From Baia soyae (GTDB lineage Bacteria > Bacillota > Bacilli > Thermoactinomycetales > Thermoactinomycetaceae): DNA of 64,000 nt. Positions within the stretch are counted from its first letter, which is position 1. Each line of letters begins with the position of its first letter. The stretch spans positions 43,867-107,866 of the forward strand of contig NZ_SLXV01000006.1 of the NCBI RefSeq assembly GCF_004341445.1. Reading direction: 5' to 3'. This document shows positions 19,873-29,524 of the stretch, piece after piece. Below the pieces are notes generated by a model. That model was not told the origin of the DNA, did no database searches, and worked only from the letters and a program-made list of their open reading frames with translations. Both the position numbers and the translations under genes were made by a program.

Positions 19873-20394
19873 TCAGGACGTTTTTACCAAGAACAATGGT
19901 TGTCCATATTCTACTAACTGGCCATTTTCTACTAACACTTTTACAATTGTGCCTTTTACATCCGCATCAATCTCATTCATCAGCTTCATCGCTTCCACGA
20001 TACATACGATCGTTTCGTTTTGAACCAGATCTCCTTCTTTTGCATAGGGCTGAGAATCTGGGGAAGGTGCACGATAGAATGTCCCTACCATAGGAGAGAC
20101 GATTTTATGTAAAGTAGCATCCTCCATATCAGGTGCTGCTGCAACCGGAGTTGCTTCTACTACAGGTGCTGGACTCGCCACCTCTGCCGCAACAGGTGCT
20201 GCGACTGGAGTTGGTTGTTCCACATGTTGAATCACTGGTTGTGTCGCAACAGGGATGCTTACTGTCTGTGCAGTAACCCCATTATTTTTTTTCATCTTAA
20301 TGGTGGTTTCTTCATTTTGGATTTCAAATTCTTCGATTTGAGATTCATCTATCAATCGAATAAGTTCACGAATTTCATGCATTTTAAATGCCAT
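19873..20394 (-). CDS. accB: Acetyl-CoA carboxylase biotin carboxyl carrier protein
   Basis: Carries biotin between AccC and the transferase. The 173-aa protein has an N-terminal helical region ([13 protein letters not shown]), a long Ala/Pro/Val-rich flexible linker (residues ~45-95), and the C-terminal biotinyl domain with the biotin site [15 protein letters not shown] 20394 follows AAAGGAGC. It is the first gene of this run. The spoIIIA operon that precedes accB in Bacillus is absent here; the upstream region is shared with a divergently transcribed pepF. Confidence 0.95.
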   Translation of the reverse strand: MAFKMHEIRELIRLIDESQIEEFEIQNEETTIKMKKNNGVTAQTVSIPVATQPVIQHVEQPTPVAAPVAAEVASPAPVVEATPVAAAPDMEDATLHKIVSPMVGTFYRAPSPDSQPYAKEGDLVQNETIVCIVEAMKLMNEIDADVKGTIVKVLVENGQLVEYGQPLFLVKTS

Positions 20395-20572
20395 TATATT
20401 TGCTCCTTTCTAATCAGGTAACGGTTTAATCATAAAGGTTTTTGCTAGGCTTGACCAGTCCTTATGCGGGAATTACCCATTCAGTCAAAATGATGACACT
20501 TCTACAAGAGAATATTATCATGCACTTATTACATAAAAATCCATTGGGAAATTCGGCGTACTTGCAATCCGA

Positions 20573-20601
20573 TTTACCTCATATCATCACATAGGTATAA
20601 T
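20573..20601 (+). promoter_or_regulatory. Sigma-A-type promoter for pepF
   Basis: TTTACC (20573-20578), a 17-nt spacer and a consensus TATAAT (20596-20601), about 50 nt before the pepF ATG. It lies in the divergent accB-pepF spacer. Confidence 0.75.
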
Positions 20602-20652
20602 AAAGATAAGAATGTCCATTTTTATCGTTTTATATCATAAGGAGGATCTAAG

Positions 20653-22467
20653 ATGGAATCGAAAGCAAAAAAATTACCAAAACGATCTGAAATTGCCATC
20701 CCAGATACATGGCGATTAGAAGATATATTTGCCACAGATGATGCATGGGAGCAAGAATATAAAGATATTAAAGCGACTCTTCCCGGGTTTGCCCAGTTTC
20801 AAGGCAAGCTAGGAAGCTCAGCCGATATCCTTTTTCAAGCATTACATATTCGTGACCAAGTTTCAGAGAGATTAGGCAAAGTATTTGTGTATGCTCGTAT
20901 GCGTTACGACCAAGACACCACCAACTCCCATTACCAAGCGTACAATGACCGTGCGGCTAGTTTAATGACAGACGCAAGCAATGCCATGTCCTACTACCGC
21001 CCAGAAATCTTAGCAATTCCCGAAGAGAAAGTTACCTCGTTTGCCAAAGATCACGAAAAACTTTCTTTATACGGATATGAACTGGAAATACTAAATCGTT
21101 TCCGTTCTCACACCTTATCAGAAAAAGAAGAATCTCTACTCGCACAAGCGAGTGAAGTGCTAGGATCCTCTAGCCGCACCTTTAGTTACATAAACAATGC
21201 CGACATCAAATTTCCCTCCATTCTAGATGAAAATGGAGAAGAAGTGGAAATTACGCACGGTCGCTACATCCAGCTTCTCGAAAGTAAAGATTCTCGAGTA
21301 CGTAAAGAAGCGTTCCAAGCCGTCTATGAAACATACGGTAAGTTACGTAACACGCTTGCAAGCACCCTATCTGGACAGGTGAAAAAGCAAAATCTTATTG
21401 CTAAAATTCGTCAGTACGGATCTGCACGTCAAAAGGCATTAAACGATAATCAAATTCCGGAAACAGTATACGACCAACTAATCGAGACTGTTCACGAACA
21501 TCTACCTCTTCTCTATCGCTACTTCGATATCCGAAAAAAAGCGCTTGGCTTAGAGGAATTACATCTCTATGATTTATTCGTTCCCCTCACTTCTGAGCTG
21601 GAGATGAAGGTTAGTTACGAAGAAGCAAAAGATCTGCTTCTTAAGGGCCTACATCCACTTGGGGACGAATATCTACAAGTGTTACAAACAGCTTTTGATA
21701 ACCGTTGGGTCGATGTTTATGAGAACCAAGGAAAGCGTAGTGGGGCTTACTCTTTTGGAACCTATGGAACCAACCCGTACATTCTCATGAACTGGCAGAA
21801 CTCTGTCGATAACCTGTTTACACTTGCTCATGAGTTTGGCCATTCCATTCATAGTTATTACACTCGAAAGACTCAACCACACGTCTATGGGGACTATTCG
21901 ATCTTTGTAGCGGAAGTAGCTTCCACCTGTAATGAAAACTTGTTAAACGACTACCTATTGAAAAACACAACAGATCCACAGAAACGTCTCTATCTGATTA
22001 CGCATCATTTGGATAAGTTCCGTAGCACTATTGTTCGCCAAACGATGTTTGCCGAATTCGAGCTACTTATCCATCAAAAAGATCAAGCGGGTGAGGCATT
22101 AACAGCAGATGTGCTTTCTCAGATGTACTACGATCTTAACAAAAAATACTTTGGTGAAGGCGTCGTAGTCGATCCGGAGATTGCATTAGAGTGGGCGCGT
22201 ATCCCTCACTTCTATTACAATTTCTATGTATATCAGTATTCCACAGGGATCAGTGCAGCTACCGCCCTGTCTAAGCAAATTCTCGAAGAAGGACAGCCAG
22301 CAGTTGACCGCTATCTAGACTTCTTGAAAGCAGGAAGCTCACAAAGTCCGATCGACATCCTCAAACATGCAGGCGTCGATATGAACTCTCCAGAGCCGAT
22401 TCGCGAGGCATTTGTAGTGTTTAAGGAGTACTTGGATGAGTTGGAAATGTTGTTAGGGCAAAAATAA
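20653..22467 (+). CDS. pepF: Oligoendopeptidase F (M3 family)
   Basis: Cytoplasmic zinc metallopeptidase that degrades short peptides. It is 604 aa. The M3 zinc motif is LAHEFGHSIHS (HExxH) at about residue 395, with the downstream Glu in the YSIFVAEVASTCNE segment as the third ligand, and a C-terminal HFYYNFYVYQYSTG segment typical of PepF. The start is ATG 20653 behind AAGGAGGATC. Single gene with its own promoter and terminator. No signal peptide. Confidence 0.95.
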   Translation: MESKAKKLPKRSEIAIPDTWRLEDIFATDDAWEQEYKDIKATLPGFAQFQGKLGSSADILFQALHIRDQVSERLGKVFVYARMRYDQDTTNSHYQAYNDRAASLMTDASNAMSYYRPEILAIPEEKVTSFAKDHEKLSLYGYELEILNRFRSHTLSEKEESLLAQASEVLGSSSRTFSYINNADIKFPSILDENGEEVEITHGRYIQLLESKDSRVRKEAFQAVYETYGKLRNTLASTLSGQVKKQNLIAKIRQYGSARQKALNDNQIPETVYDQLIETVHEHLPLLYRYFDIRKKALGLEELHLYDLFVPLTSELEMKVSYEEAKDLLLKGLHPLGDEYLQVLQTAFDNRWVDVYENQGKRSGAYSFGTYGTNPYILMNWQNSVDNLFTLAHEFGHSIHSYYTRKTQPHVYGDYSIFVAEVASTCNENLLNDYLLKNTTDPQKRLYLITHHLDKFRSTIVRQTMFAEFELLIHQKDQAGEALTADVLSQMYYDLNKKYFGEGVVVDPEIALEWARIPHFYYNFYVYQYSTGISAATALSKQILEEGQPAVDRYLDFLKAGSSQSPIDILKHAGVDMNSPEPIREAFVVFKEYLDELEMLLGQK

Positions 22468-22483
22468 GGGATTTGAGCATGAA

Positions 22484-22522
22484 AACAGCCTAACCGTACA
22501 TCGGCTAGGCTGTTTCTTTTTA
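22484..22522. terminator. Bidirectional terminator after pepF
   Basis: AACAGCCTA-ACCGTACATCGGC-TAGGCTGTT stem-loop followed by TCTTTTT on the plus strand; the complementary A-rich flank could also serve the convergent gene ending at 22520. Confidence 0.85.
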
Positions 22523-23029
22523 TAATAGTTTACTAATAGTATCAAAGGGACTTTGTATCCCGAAACAAACTAAGAAAATCAACAACACTATGCAACTCAT
22601 AACGATCTTAAACATTTTATTATCATCCTGCCATATCTTTTCCCCGCGGAATTTACTCACAATAATATCTGTAAGAAAGTAGATATAAGAGAAAAATAGA
22701 GTCAAATATATCATAGTGAACGTAGAATCAAAAGATAGCATTGCGTCTACCATGTAGCCAAAGGTACCGTATAAAGCAATTTTTAAAGCCCATTTGAAAC
22801 CTTTATTCTCCACATCGTGAGACACCCAATCAATATAAATGGAAGAAGCTGTGCCAAAAGAGGCCGAGATAAGAAAGCATGCGAAGAACGTAATGACAGC
22901 ATAGACTAATAAACTCCCCGGACCCTCCATAGCATCTATACCATCAGAACTCGTAAAATAATATAGAAGTGCACAAACAAAACCAGTAACAGCGGCAATT
23001 TTCGTTTTTCTAATAATAATATCGTACAT
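22520..23029 (-). CDS. Hypothetical four-TM membrane protein
   Basis: A 169-aa integral membrane protein with no family I recognise. Hydrophobic segments are near residues 8-28, 40-62, 80-115 (in two parts) and 140-162; the soluble loops are short. AGGTG lies 6 nt before ATG 23029; the GTG at 23038 is inside that site. It is a single gene between the pepF terminator and the end of recG. No catalytic motif is visible. Confidence 0.6.
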   Translation of the reverse strand: MYDIIIRKTKIAAVTGFVCALLYYFTSSDGIDAMEGPGSLLVYAVITFFACFLISASFGTASSIYIDWVSHDVENKGFKWALKIALYGTFGYMVDAMLSFDSTFTMIYLTLFFSYIYFLTDIIVSKFRGEKIWQDDNKMFKIVMSCIVLLIFLVCFGIQSPFDTISKLL

Positions 23030-23130
23030 AAAGTTCACCTTATTCTACAGATGACCTCTTAGCGCCACCACAAAGAGGTCGTATTGGGCAAACCCTAACC
23101 AAACGATCAGTTAGGATCACTTATTTTCTC

Positions 23131-25179
23131 TTAATCAAAACTCTTACTATTTAATCCCTCTGCCTGCAAACGGTCATAAATGGGCTTCGTCTCTGGTTTC
23201 GAGCCAAACTCGGGATCGTTCACAATCAAAGCCGCATCCGCCCTGGCTACTTCCATGATCTTCAGATCCTCTGCCAAATTAGCCACTTTAAACGCAGGAA
23301 GCCCACTTTGCTTCACACCTAGAAAGTCGCCAGGCCCCCTCATCTCTAAATCACGGCGGGAGATCTCAAATCCGTCCGTTGTTTCCGTCATCACTCTCAT
23401 TCGCTCATTTCCTTGCTCGGAGCGTGGGTCTGCAACCAAAACGCAAGTGGATGCACCGCCGCCCCTCCCTACACGTCCTCGCAACTGATGAAGCTGAGCA
23501 AGTCCAAAGCGATCAGCATCATAGATCACCATCACCGTAGCATTGGGAACGTTTACGCCTACCTCGACGACTGTCGTAGAAACCAGCACTTGAATCTCAT
23601 TTTCCGAAAAGGCCCTCATTACCTCTTCTTTCTCCGCTGGGTTCATTTTTCCATGAAGAAGTCCGACTCGCACAGGAGAAAGCTCCAAAGTTAGTTGTTC
23701 ATATAAGTCATGCGCGTTTTGCAAATCTAACTTCTCTGATTCTTCAATGAGTGGACAAATCACATATGCTTGATGACCTGTCTGGCACTCTTTTTCGACA
23801 AAGGTAACGATGCGGGGAAAGAGATCTATTTTCACCCAATATGTATCAATCGGTTGCCGCCCAGCTGGCATCTCATCGATCGTGGAGATATCCATTTCTC
23901 CAAAGACAGAGATCGCTAGCGTACGTGGGATCGGTGTCGCTGTCATGAATAGGACATCGGGATTACTCCCCTTCTCACGAAGCAAGGCACGTTGTTTCAC
24001 ACCAAAACGATGCTGCTCATCCGTAATCACGAGGCCTAATTGCCGATAAACAACTCCCTCTTGAATGAGAGCATGTGTCCCCACGACAATATCAGCTAAT
24101 CCCATTTGAATCTGACTTAACGTATCTCGTCGCTCTCTCGCTCTCATATTCCCTGTGAGCGAGACAATCGTAAGACCCAGTGGACGCAAAATGGCTCGCA
24201 ATGATTCGGCATGTTGATCCGCTAAGATCTCCGTTGGCACCATAAGCGCACCTTGGTAACCAGATAAATAGTTCGCATACAAGACAATCGCGGCCACAAC
24301 GGTTTTCCCAGATCCCACATCCCCTTGCAATAAGCGATTCATCTGAGGGGAAGCTTGTAAGTCATCTAGGATTTCATCTACTACTCGTCTTTGTGCACCT
24401 GTCAGAGGAAAGTCTAACTGGGATACAAGCTCCTCTACTTTTTCATGATCAAAGCGATGGGAAATCCCTTCTATCTCCGTTTTTTGAAGCCTCCGTAGAT
24501 ACAATAATTTCGCTTCATAGAGGAGGAGTTCCTCATATGCCATCCGTCTGCGTGCTTGATGACCTTCCTGCTGTCCCTTAGGGAAATGGAGATAGTACAT
24601 CGCTGTGGCACGAGGAAGTAAACGGTATTCTTCAATCAAAGTAGAAGGTAAAATCTCCCCAATCTCCCCGCCAAATCGCCTATAAGCCTCCTCAATCAAT
24701 TTCCGAAGCCAATTGATTTGTACATTAGCATTTACAGAGTAGACAGGCTCCAAACGACCCGCCTGCTTCTCTTGCTCAGCCTCACTCACAAACGTCCGCT
24801 TCGCTAAAATCTCTAGCTTATGACGATCAAAGCGCCCCGAAACCATAATCGTTTTTCCGGGGATCAGTTTATCCTTTAAAAAATGTTGGTTAAACCAAAC
24901 CACCTGGACCATGATCCCATCCACATCCAGACGAGCGGATAACCTGGAGCTATTTTTCTTAAACCATCGAAAACTGGGGGTTTGATACACTTTTCCTTGA
25001 ACGGTTATCTGGGATTCGTGCTCTGCTTCCCCTAGATCGGTCACCCGATAGTCGATATAACGATATGGATAATACTCCAAAACATCCTGAATCGTGGAAA
25101 TCCCTAGCTCCTCTAGATGCTGTTTACGCTGAGGTCCGACGCCCGACAACACATCAACCGGATACTGAGCCAAACTCAT
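23131..25179 (-). CDS. recG: ATP-dependent DNA helicase RecG
   Basis: Branch-migrating helicase acting on stalled replication forks and recombination intermediates. It is 682 aa: N-terminal wedge/OB domain (residues ~1-200), helicase with Walker A GDVGSGKT, DEQH box (ITDEQHRFG), MTATPIPRTLA, and motif VI region LHQLRGRVGRG. ATG 25179 overlaps the sdaAA stop by 4 nt (ATGA), so the two are coupled. The order recG-sdaAA-sdaAB-yloV matches Bacillus. Confidence 0.96.
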   Translation of the reverse strand: MSLAQYPVDVLSGVGPQRKQHLEELGISTIQDVLEYYPYRYIDYRVTDLGEAEHESQITVQGKVYQTPSFRWFKKNSSRLSARLDVDGIMVQVVWFNQHFLKDKLIPGKTIMVSGRFDRHKLEILAKRTFVSEAEQEKQAGRLEPVYSVNANVQINWLRKLIEEAYRRFGGEIGEILPSTLIEEYRLLPRATAMYYLHFPKGQQEGHQARRRMAYEELLLYEAKLLYLRRLQKTEIEGISHRFDHEKVEELVSQLDFPLTGAQRRVVDEILDDLQASPQMNRLLQGDVGSGKTVVAAIVLYANYLSGYQGALMVPTEILADQHAESLRAILRPLGLTIVSLTGNMRARERRDTLSQIQMGLADIVVGTHALIQEGVVYRQLGLVITDEQHRFGVKQRALLREKGSNPDVLFMTATPIPRTLAISVFGEMDISTIDEMPAGRQPIDTYWVKIDLFPRIVTFVEKECQTGHQAYVICPLIEESEKLDLQNAHDLYEQLTLELSPVRVGLLHGKMNPAEKEEVMRAFSENEIQVLVSTTVVEVGVNVPNATVMVIYDADRFGLAQLHQLRGRVGRGGGASTCVLVADPRSEQGNERMRVMTETTDGFEISRRDLEMRGPGDFLGVKQSGLPAFKVANLAEDLKIMEVARADAALIVNDPEFGSKPETKPIYDRLQAEGLNSKSFD

Positions 25180-26066
25180 TCGGATGACTCATTTCCAAAA
25201 ATTTGCCGCTCCAAACTACGACCAGTCGGAGTAGCCGCTAAGCCACCCAACGCTGTCTCACGCAATGATACCGGCATATCTCGGCCAATTTTATACATCG
25301 CATCGATCACTTCATCCGTCGGAATCACACTTTCAACTCCCGCTAATGCCAAATCGGCGGCTACCATCGCAATCGCTGCACCCATCGCATTCCGCTTCAC
25401 ACAAGGGGCCTCTACCAATCCGGCTACAGGGTCACAGACCAGTCCGAGCATATTTTTAAGCGCAATGGCCACTGCTTGTGCCGATTGGGAAGGAGTCCCT
25501 CCAGCCATTTCGACCACAGCGGCCGCGGCCATCGCAGTCGCAGAGCCCACTTCCGCTTGACATCCGCCAGCCGCACCGGAGATACAAGCATTATTCGCGA
25601 TACAAAAACCAATCGCACCCGCTACAAACAAAGCTCGTACCATGTCCTCACGACTCGAGTTTAATTTTTTCGATGCAGTCGAAATCGTGCCAGGCAAAAT
25701 CCCGCAAGCACCCGCGGTTGGCGTTGCTACCACAATCCCCATCGCCGCATTTACTTCTGATACCGCTGTAGCACTCGCAACCGCTTCCAGAACAGTCGAT
25801 CCCGTTAACAGAACCGGAGCGTTCTCGCGATACATCATAATCTTCCGTGCATCTCCACCTGATAGCCCACTTTTGGACTTCAGATCTTCGGTTGTACCCC
25901 GTTCAATGGCTAATTCCATCACTCGAAGGTTTTCTTCCATTTCACGATAAATTTCTTCTATCGGACGATTCATAACATCTGATTCTTGCCGCATCATCAC
26001 ATCCGAGATTTTTAGTTGTTCTGATTCTGCATATTCGACTAGTTCTGCCACTGAGCGAAACAACAT
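25176..26066 (-). CDS. sdaAA: L-serine dehydratase, iron-sulfur alpha subunit
   Basis: Catalytic subunit of the iron-sulfur L-serine deaminase (serine to pyruvate and ammonia). The 296-aa protein has conserved Cys-bearing glycine-rich segments (TAGACGILPGT, CISGAAGGCQAEVGSA, GLVCDPVAGLVEAPCVKRNA) that provide the 4Fe-4S ligands. ATG 26066 follows GGGAGC. It is downstream of sdaAB with an 84-nt spacer containing an inverted repeat. Confidence 0.95.
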   Translation of the reverse strand: MLFRSVAELVEYAESEQLKISDVMMRQESDVMNRPIEEIYREMEENLRVMELAIERGTTEDLKSKSGLSGGDARKIMMYRENAPVLLTGSTVLEAVASATAVSEVNAAMGIVVATPTAGACGILPGTISTASKKLNSSREDMVRALFVAGAIGFCIANNACISGAAGGCQAEVGSATAMAAAAVVEMAGGTPSQSAQAVAIALKNMLGLVCDPVAGLVEAPCVKRNAMGAAIAMVAADLALAGVESVIPTDEVIDAMYKIGRDMPVSLRETALGGLAATPTGRSLERQIFGNESSE

Positions 26067-26094
26067 GTTTAGCTCCCCTTTCCAACAGTAGAAT

Positions 26095-26137
26095 AACCCA
26101 AGTAAAAGACACTTTCAAAGGCCTTCTCACTTGGGTT
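26095..26137 (-). repeat. Inverted repeat in the sdaAB-sdaAA spacer
   Basis: AACCCAAGT and ACTTGGGTT, exact 9-nt complements separated by 25 nt that contain a second short stem. No T tract follows, so it is not a clear terminator; it may stabilise or attenuate the transcript between the subunits. Confidence 0.4.
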
Positions 26138-26150
26138 ACAAGTTGTTATT

Positions 26151-26810
26151 TTATGAAAGAACGGTGACTGAAAGCATGCCATGTTGCTTGCGAATCTCTT
26201 CTTGGAGCAATTCATCCACAACCTGGTCTGTCTCGATCGACATCAATGCTTGAGACCCTTTTTCTTTACGAGATACTTGCATATATCCAATATTAATTTC
26301 GTGCCTAGCTAAGATAGTCGCTACCGCCGCCACCGCTCCATGTCGATCATGATGGTAGACCAATAAGACAGGAGCATTTCCCGACAAACTCAACTGGAAG
26401 CCGTTTAGCTCGGTAATCTCCATCTTTCCACCACCAATCGAGATGCCTACTACTTCTAGACGATGGTCGCCATCTTGAAGAATCAGGCGAGCCGTATTCG
26501 GATGATCTGTCAGTTCATCTGATTCGATAAACTCGACAGCCATGCCCTCTTCACTCGCGATGTCTAACGACTCAGCCATACGAGTATCAAACGTATCAAA
26601 GTCAAGCAATCCTCCTACTAAGGCGATATCAGTTCCATGACCCCGATACGTTTTTGCGAAAGAGCCATATAAAATGATACTAACGTGCTGAGGCATCTTT
26701 CCAAACATGGTACGTGCCGCCCTACCAATCCTCGCAGCGCCTGCTGTGTGCGAGCTAGAAGGACCAATCATAACAGGTCCAATGATATCAAAAACTGTAC
26801 GATATTTCAT
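26151..26810 (-). CDS. sdaAB: L-serine dehydratase, iron-sulfur beta subunit
   Basis: Regulatory partner of SdaAA. It is 219 aa. The N-terminal domain has DIIGPVMIGPSSSHTAGAARIG and YGSFAKTYRGHGTDIALVGG, both characteristic of serine dehydratase beta; the C-terminal ~75 residues (VLLVYHHDRHGAVAAVATILA onward) form an ACT domain. ATG 26810 is chosen although its ribosome site is weak; TTG 26816 is an alternative. Confidence 0.94.
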   Translation of the reverse strand: MKYRTVFDIIGPVMIGPSSSHTAGAARIGRAARTMFGKMPQHVSIILYGSFAKTYRGHGTDIALVGGLLDFDTFDTRMAESLDIASEEGMAVEFIESDELTDHPNTARLILQDGDHRLEVVGISIGGGKMEITELNGFQLSLSGNAPVLLVYHHDRHGAVAAVATILARHEINIGYMQVSRKEKGSQALMSIETDQVVDELLQEEIRKQHGMLSVTVLS

Positions 26811-26930
26811 ATGCAATCGCTACCCATCCATCTAAGATCTACAAAAATCCTCATTCACCAAATCCTAATTATTAACAAATGTATCAGACCAAGAAAAAAG
26901 GTACAAGGGGATTTCTTCATAGAGCTTCAT

Positions 26931-27794
26931 TTAGATTTCGATATACGGTGCTACTGAGATCGCAACAGTACCTGGTCCTGCATGGGTTCCAATAACCGGC
27001 CCAATCTCCGTCACAATTAGTTCTTTCACTTCAAACTCCTGCTCAATTCGTCGCACCCATTTATCAGCCTCTTCTGGATTACGCGCATGCATAACTCCGA
27101 TCGACACAGCTCCAGCTTGAGTCTGCTCTTTTATAAGTCCAAACAACCGTTCAAACGCTTTATTTTTACCTCGTACTTTATCAACCGCAAATACAACGCC
27201 TTCTTGGTTTACAGACAAAATGGGTTTAATGTTCAAAAGTGAGCCTACAACCGCGGATGCTTTTCCAATTCGTCCACCTTTTTGAAGGTATTCCAATGTA
27301 TCCACTAAGAAAAAAATAGAAGTGTGCTCTCGATTTGATTCCAAAAGCCCTTTGATTTCCTCTAGAGACTTACCCGCCTTTGCCGCATGAGCAGCTGCAA
27401 TCACTTGTAAGCCACTTCCTAAAGAAGCAGAACGAGTATCAAATACCTCAATCTCCACATCTGGATTTTCCATCATCGTAGAAGCGAGCACGGCGGTCTG
27501 ATAAGAGCCACTTAGACCCGATGAAAGAGAAACGAGAAGAATTTTCTTCGCACCTTCATCAATTGCCTTCTGATATGCATTTACATAATCCATCGGCGCC
27601 GGTTGAGAAGTAAATGGGATTTCCTTGCTTTCTGCTAATTTTACATAAAACTGGTCCGCAAAGAAGTCAACACCATCATAATACGTCGTTCCTTCAATAT
27701 GACACGGAATCGAAACGAGGCTGATTCCAAGCTCTTCCCTTAACTCTTTCGGTAAATCTGCTGCGCTATCACAAATTACTTTTACTTGATCCAT
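26931..27794 (-). CDS. DegV family protein, probable FakB fatty-acid-binding subunit
   Basis: DegV/FakB proteins bind one fatty acid and present it to the kinase FakA for phosphorylation. The 287-aa protein has the family N-terminus VICDSAADLP, the SLSSGLSGSYQTA segment that contacts the carboxylate, and a GPVIGTHAGPGTVAI C-terminal motif. ATG 27794 follows GAGGTG. It lies 11 nt after fakA, so both halves of a fatty acid kinase are co-transcribed; Bacillus subtilis has no degV gene at this position as far as I recall. Confidence 0.88.
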   Translation of the reverse strand: MDQVKVICDSAADLPKELREELGISLVSIPCHIEGTTYYDGVDFFADQFYVKLAESKEIPFTSQPAPMDYVNAYQKAIDEGAKKILLVSLSSGLSGSYQTAVLASTMMENPDVEIEVFDTRSASLGSGLQVIAAAHAAKAGKSLEEIKGLLESNREHTSIFFLVDTLEYLQKGGRIGKASAVVGSLLNIKPILSVNQEGVVFAVDKVRGKNKAFERLFGLIKEQTQAGAVSIGVMHARNPEEADKWVRRIEQEFEVKELIVTEIGPVIGTHAGPGTVAISVAPYIEI

Positions 27795-27805
27795 AAGGCA
27801 CCTCG

Positions 27806-29512
27806 CTATTCAACAGAAAATAAGAAGTAATAGAGTGGCTGTCCTCCATCATGAACCTCAATTTCTACATCTGGGTAAGCATCGCCCAAACGTTTTGTCA
27901 GCTCATCTGCTTGATCTGAAGATACATCTTGACCGTAGATAACAGTAACAACATCTGCTCCATCAACCGCCATCTCACCTAATAACGTAAAAGCAGTATC
28001 CATCAAATCTTGCCCCACTACCTCAATCTTACCTTCTGTGATTCCTAGATAATCACCTTGTTTAATCTGATGCTCATCAATCTGAGTATCACGTACGGCA
28101 TAAGTAAGCTCACCTGATCGTATGGCCTTATAAGCAGAAGTCATATTGGTTTTGTTTGCCTCAGGTGTAGCATCCTTATCAAATGCTAACAATGACGCTA
28201 ATCCCTGCGGAATCGTCTTAGTAGCTAGTACCGTTACCGGCACGTCCACTACCTCGCCCACTTGTTCTGCAGTCCAAATAATGTTCTTGTTGTTCGGTAA
28301 AATGATAATATGCTCTGCATGAATTTGCCCAATCGCTTTCACGATATCTTCCGTACTTGGATTCATCGTTTGACCGCCCTCGATCACCACATCGACTCCC
28401 AAACTACGCATAATATCCGCTACTCCAGAGCCTGCCACAATCGATACAATCCCGTATGGCTTTTTCTCTACTTCTATGGCTGGTTTTTCTACTTTTGAAC
28501 CATGAGAATGGGAAGATGTATGCCCTTCCGTTGCCGTTGCATATTGTTCACGCATATTTTCAATCTTGATCTTAATGAGATCACCATATTTTTGAGCATA
28601 ACTAAGAGCGTCACCTGGATGCTCGGCATGAATATGCACCTTTACAAGCTCTTCATCTGAGATCACTAAGAGTGAATCCCCAAATTGAGATAGCTCTTCG
28701 CGAAAATCCCCTTCCGAGAAAGCATCTACTGGACGACGGGTCGTTTTTAAATCCACCATAAACTCTGTACAGTAGCCATTTTCAATCGTAGCTGGATCAA
28801 TTTTCGCTTGTGCATTATCATGATGAGCCATTTCAGCTAAACTTTCTAAACTAGGAAGATCCTCTTTGGTTGCTGGTTGGTCCGCGACCACTTCACCTGT
28901 TAAAACAGAGAGCATCCCCTTATATACTAGCAACAATCCTTCTCCACCTGCATCCACAACACCTGCTTGTTTTAATACAGGAAGCATCTCCGGTGTACGG
29001 TCTAGGGTGACTTTTGCTTCATTTACAACGGCTTCTAATACTTCAATCGGATCGTTCGTACTCCGAGAGCGCTTCACACCAGCCTCTGCCGCTTCCCGCG
29101 CAACCGTGAGGATCGTTCCCTCAACTGGTTTGAGAACCGCCTTATAAGCCGTTTCCACTCCTCGTTGAAATGCTTCTGCTAACTGGCGAGGGCTCATCGT
29201 TTCATTTCCGGCTAATGCTTTTGAAAAACCACGGAAAAGCTGAGACAAAATAACGCCCGAATTTCCTCTTGCCCCCATCAGTAATCCTTTTGCAAGCGCT
29301 TCCGCTAGTTTCCCGATGTTTGCTTCATCCGCAAACTTCTCCATCTCTTTCACACCAGATGTAATCGTCAAACTCATATTGGTTCCAGTATCGCCGTCTG
29401 GAACAGGGAAAACGTTGAGGGCGTTTACCATCTCAACGTTGCGATTAAGATTGTTCGCGCCCGCACGCATCATTTGTAAAAATAAACTTGCAACAATTTC
29501 GCGTTGTGCCAA
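27806..29512 (-). CDS. fakA: Fatty acid kinase catalytic subunit FakA (YloV, DAK2 family)
   Basis: ATP-dependent kinase that makes acyl-phosphates from exogenous fatty acids bound to FakB. It is 568 aa. The N-terminal DhaL/DAK2 domain has the Mg-ATP motif NVFPVPDGDTGTNMSLT; the middle and C-terminal domains have ARGNSGVILSQLFRGFS and ADVVTVIYGQDV segments of the YloV type. The start is TTG 29512, 7 nt after AAGGAGG. It is 12 nt after an Asp23-family gene, as in Bacillus yloU-yloV. Confidence 0.92.
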   Translation of the reverse strand: MAQREIVASLFLQMMRAGANNLNRNVEMVNALNVFPVPDGDTGTNMSLTITSGVKEMEKFADEANIGKLAEALAKGLLMGARGNSGVILSQLFRGFSKALAGNETMSPRQLAEAFQRGVETAYKAVLKPVEGTILTVAREAAEAGVKRSRSTNDPIEVLEAVVNEAKVTLDRTPEMLPVLKQAGVVDAGGEGLLLVYKGMLSVLTGEVVADQPATKEDLPSLESLAEMAHHDNAQAKIDPATIENGYCTEFMVDLKTTRRPVDAFSEGDFREELSQFGDSLLVISDEELVKVHIHAEHPGDALSYAQKYGDLIKIKIENMREQYATATEGHTSSHSHGSKVEKPAIEVEKKPYGIVSIVAGSGVADIMRSLGVDVVIEGGQTMNPSTEDIVKAIGQIHAEHIIILPNNKNIIWTAEQVGEVVDVPVTVLATKTIPQGLASLLAFDKDATPEANKTNMTSAYKAIRSGELTYAVRDTQIDEHQIKQGDYLGITEGKIEVVGQDLMDTAFTLLGEMAVDGADVVTVIYGQDVSSDQADELTKRLGDAYPDVEIEVHDGGQPLYYFLFSVE

Positions 29513-29524
29513 CTGGGCTCCTCC

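Noticed and set aside
23051..23105. Short hairpins (GACCTCTT/AAGAGGTC and CCTAAC/GTTAGG) after recG as terminators.
   Set aside because: Stems are short and T tracts are missing or interrupted; too weak to list.
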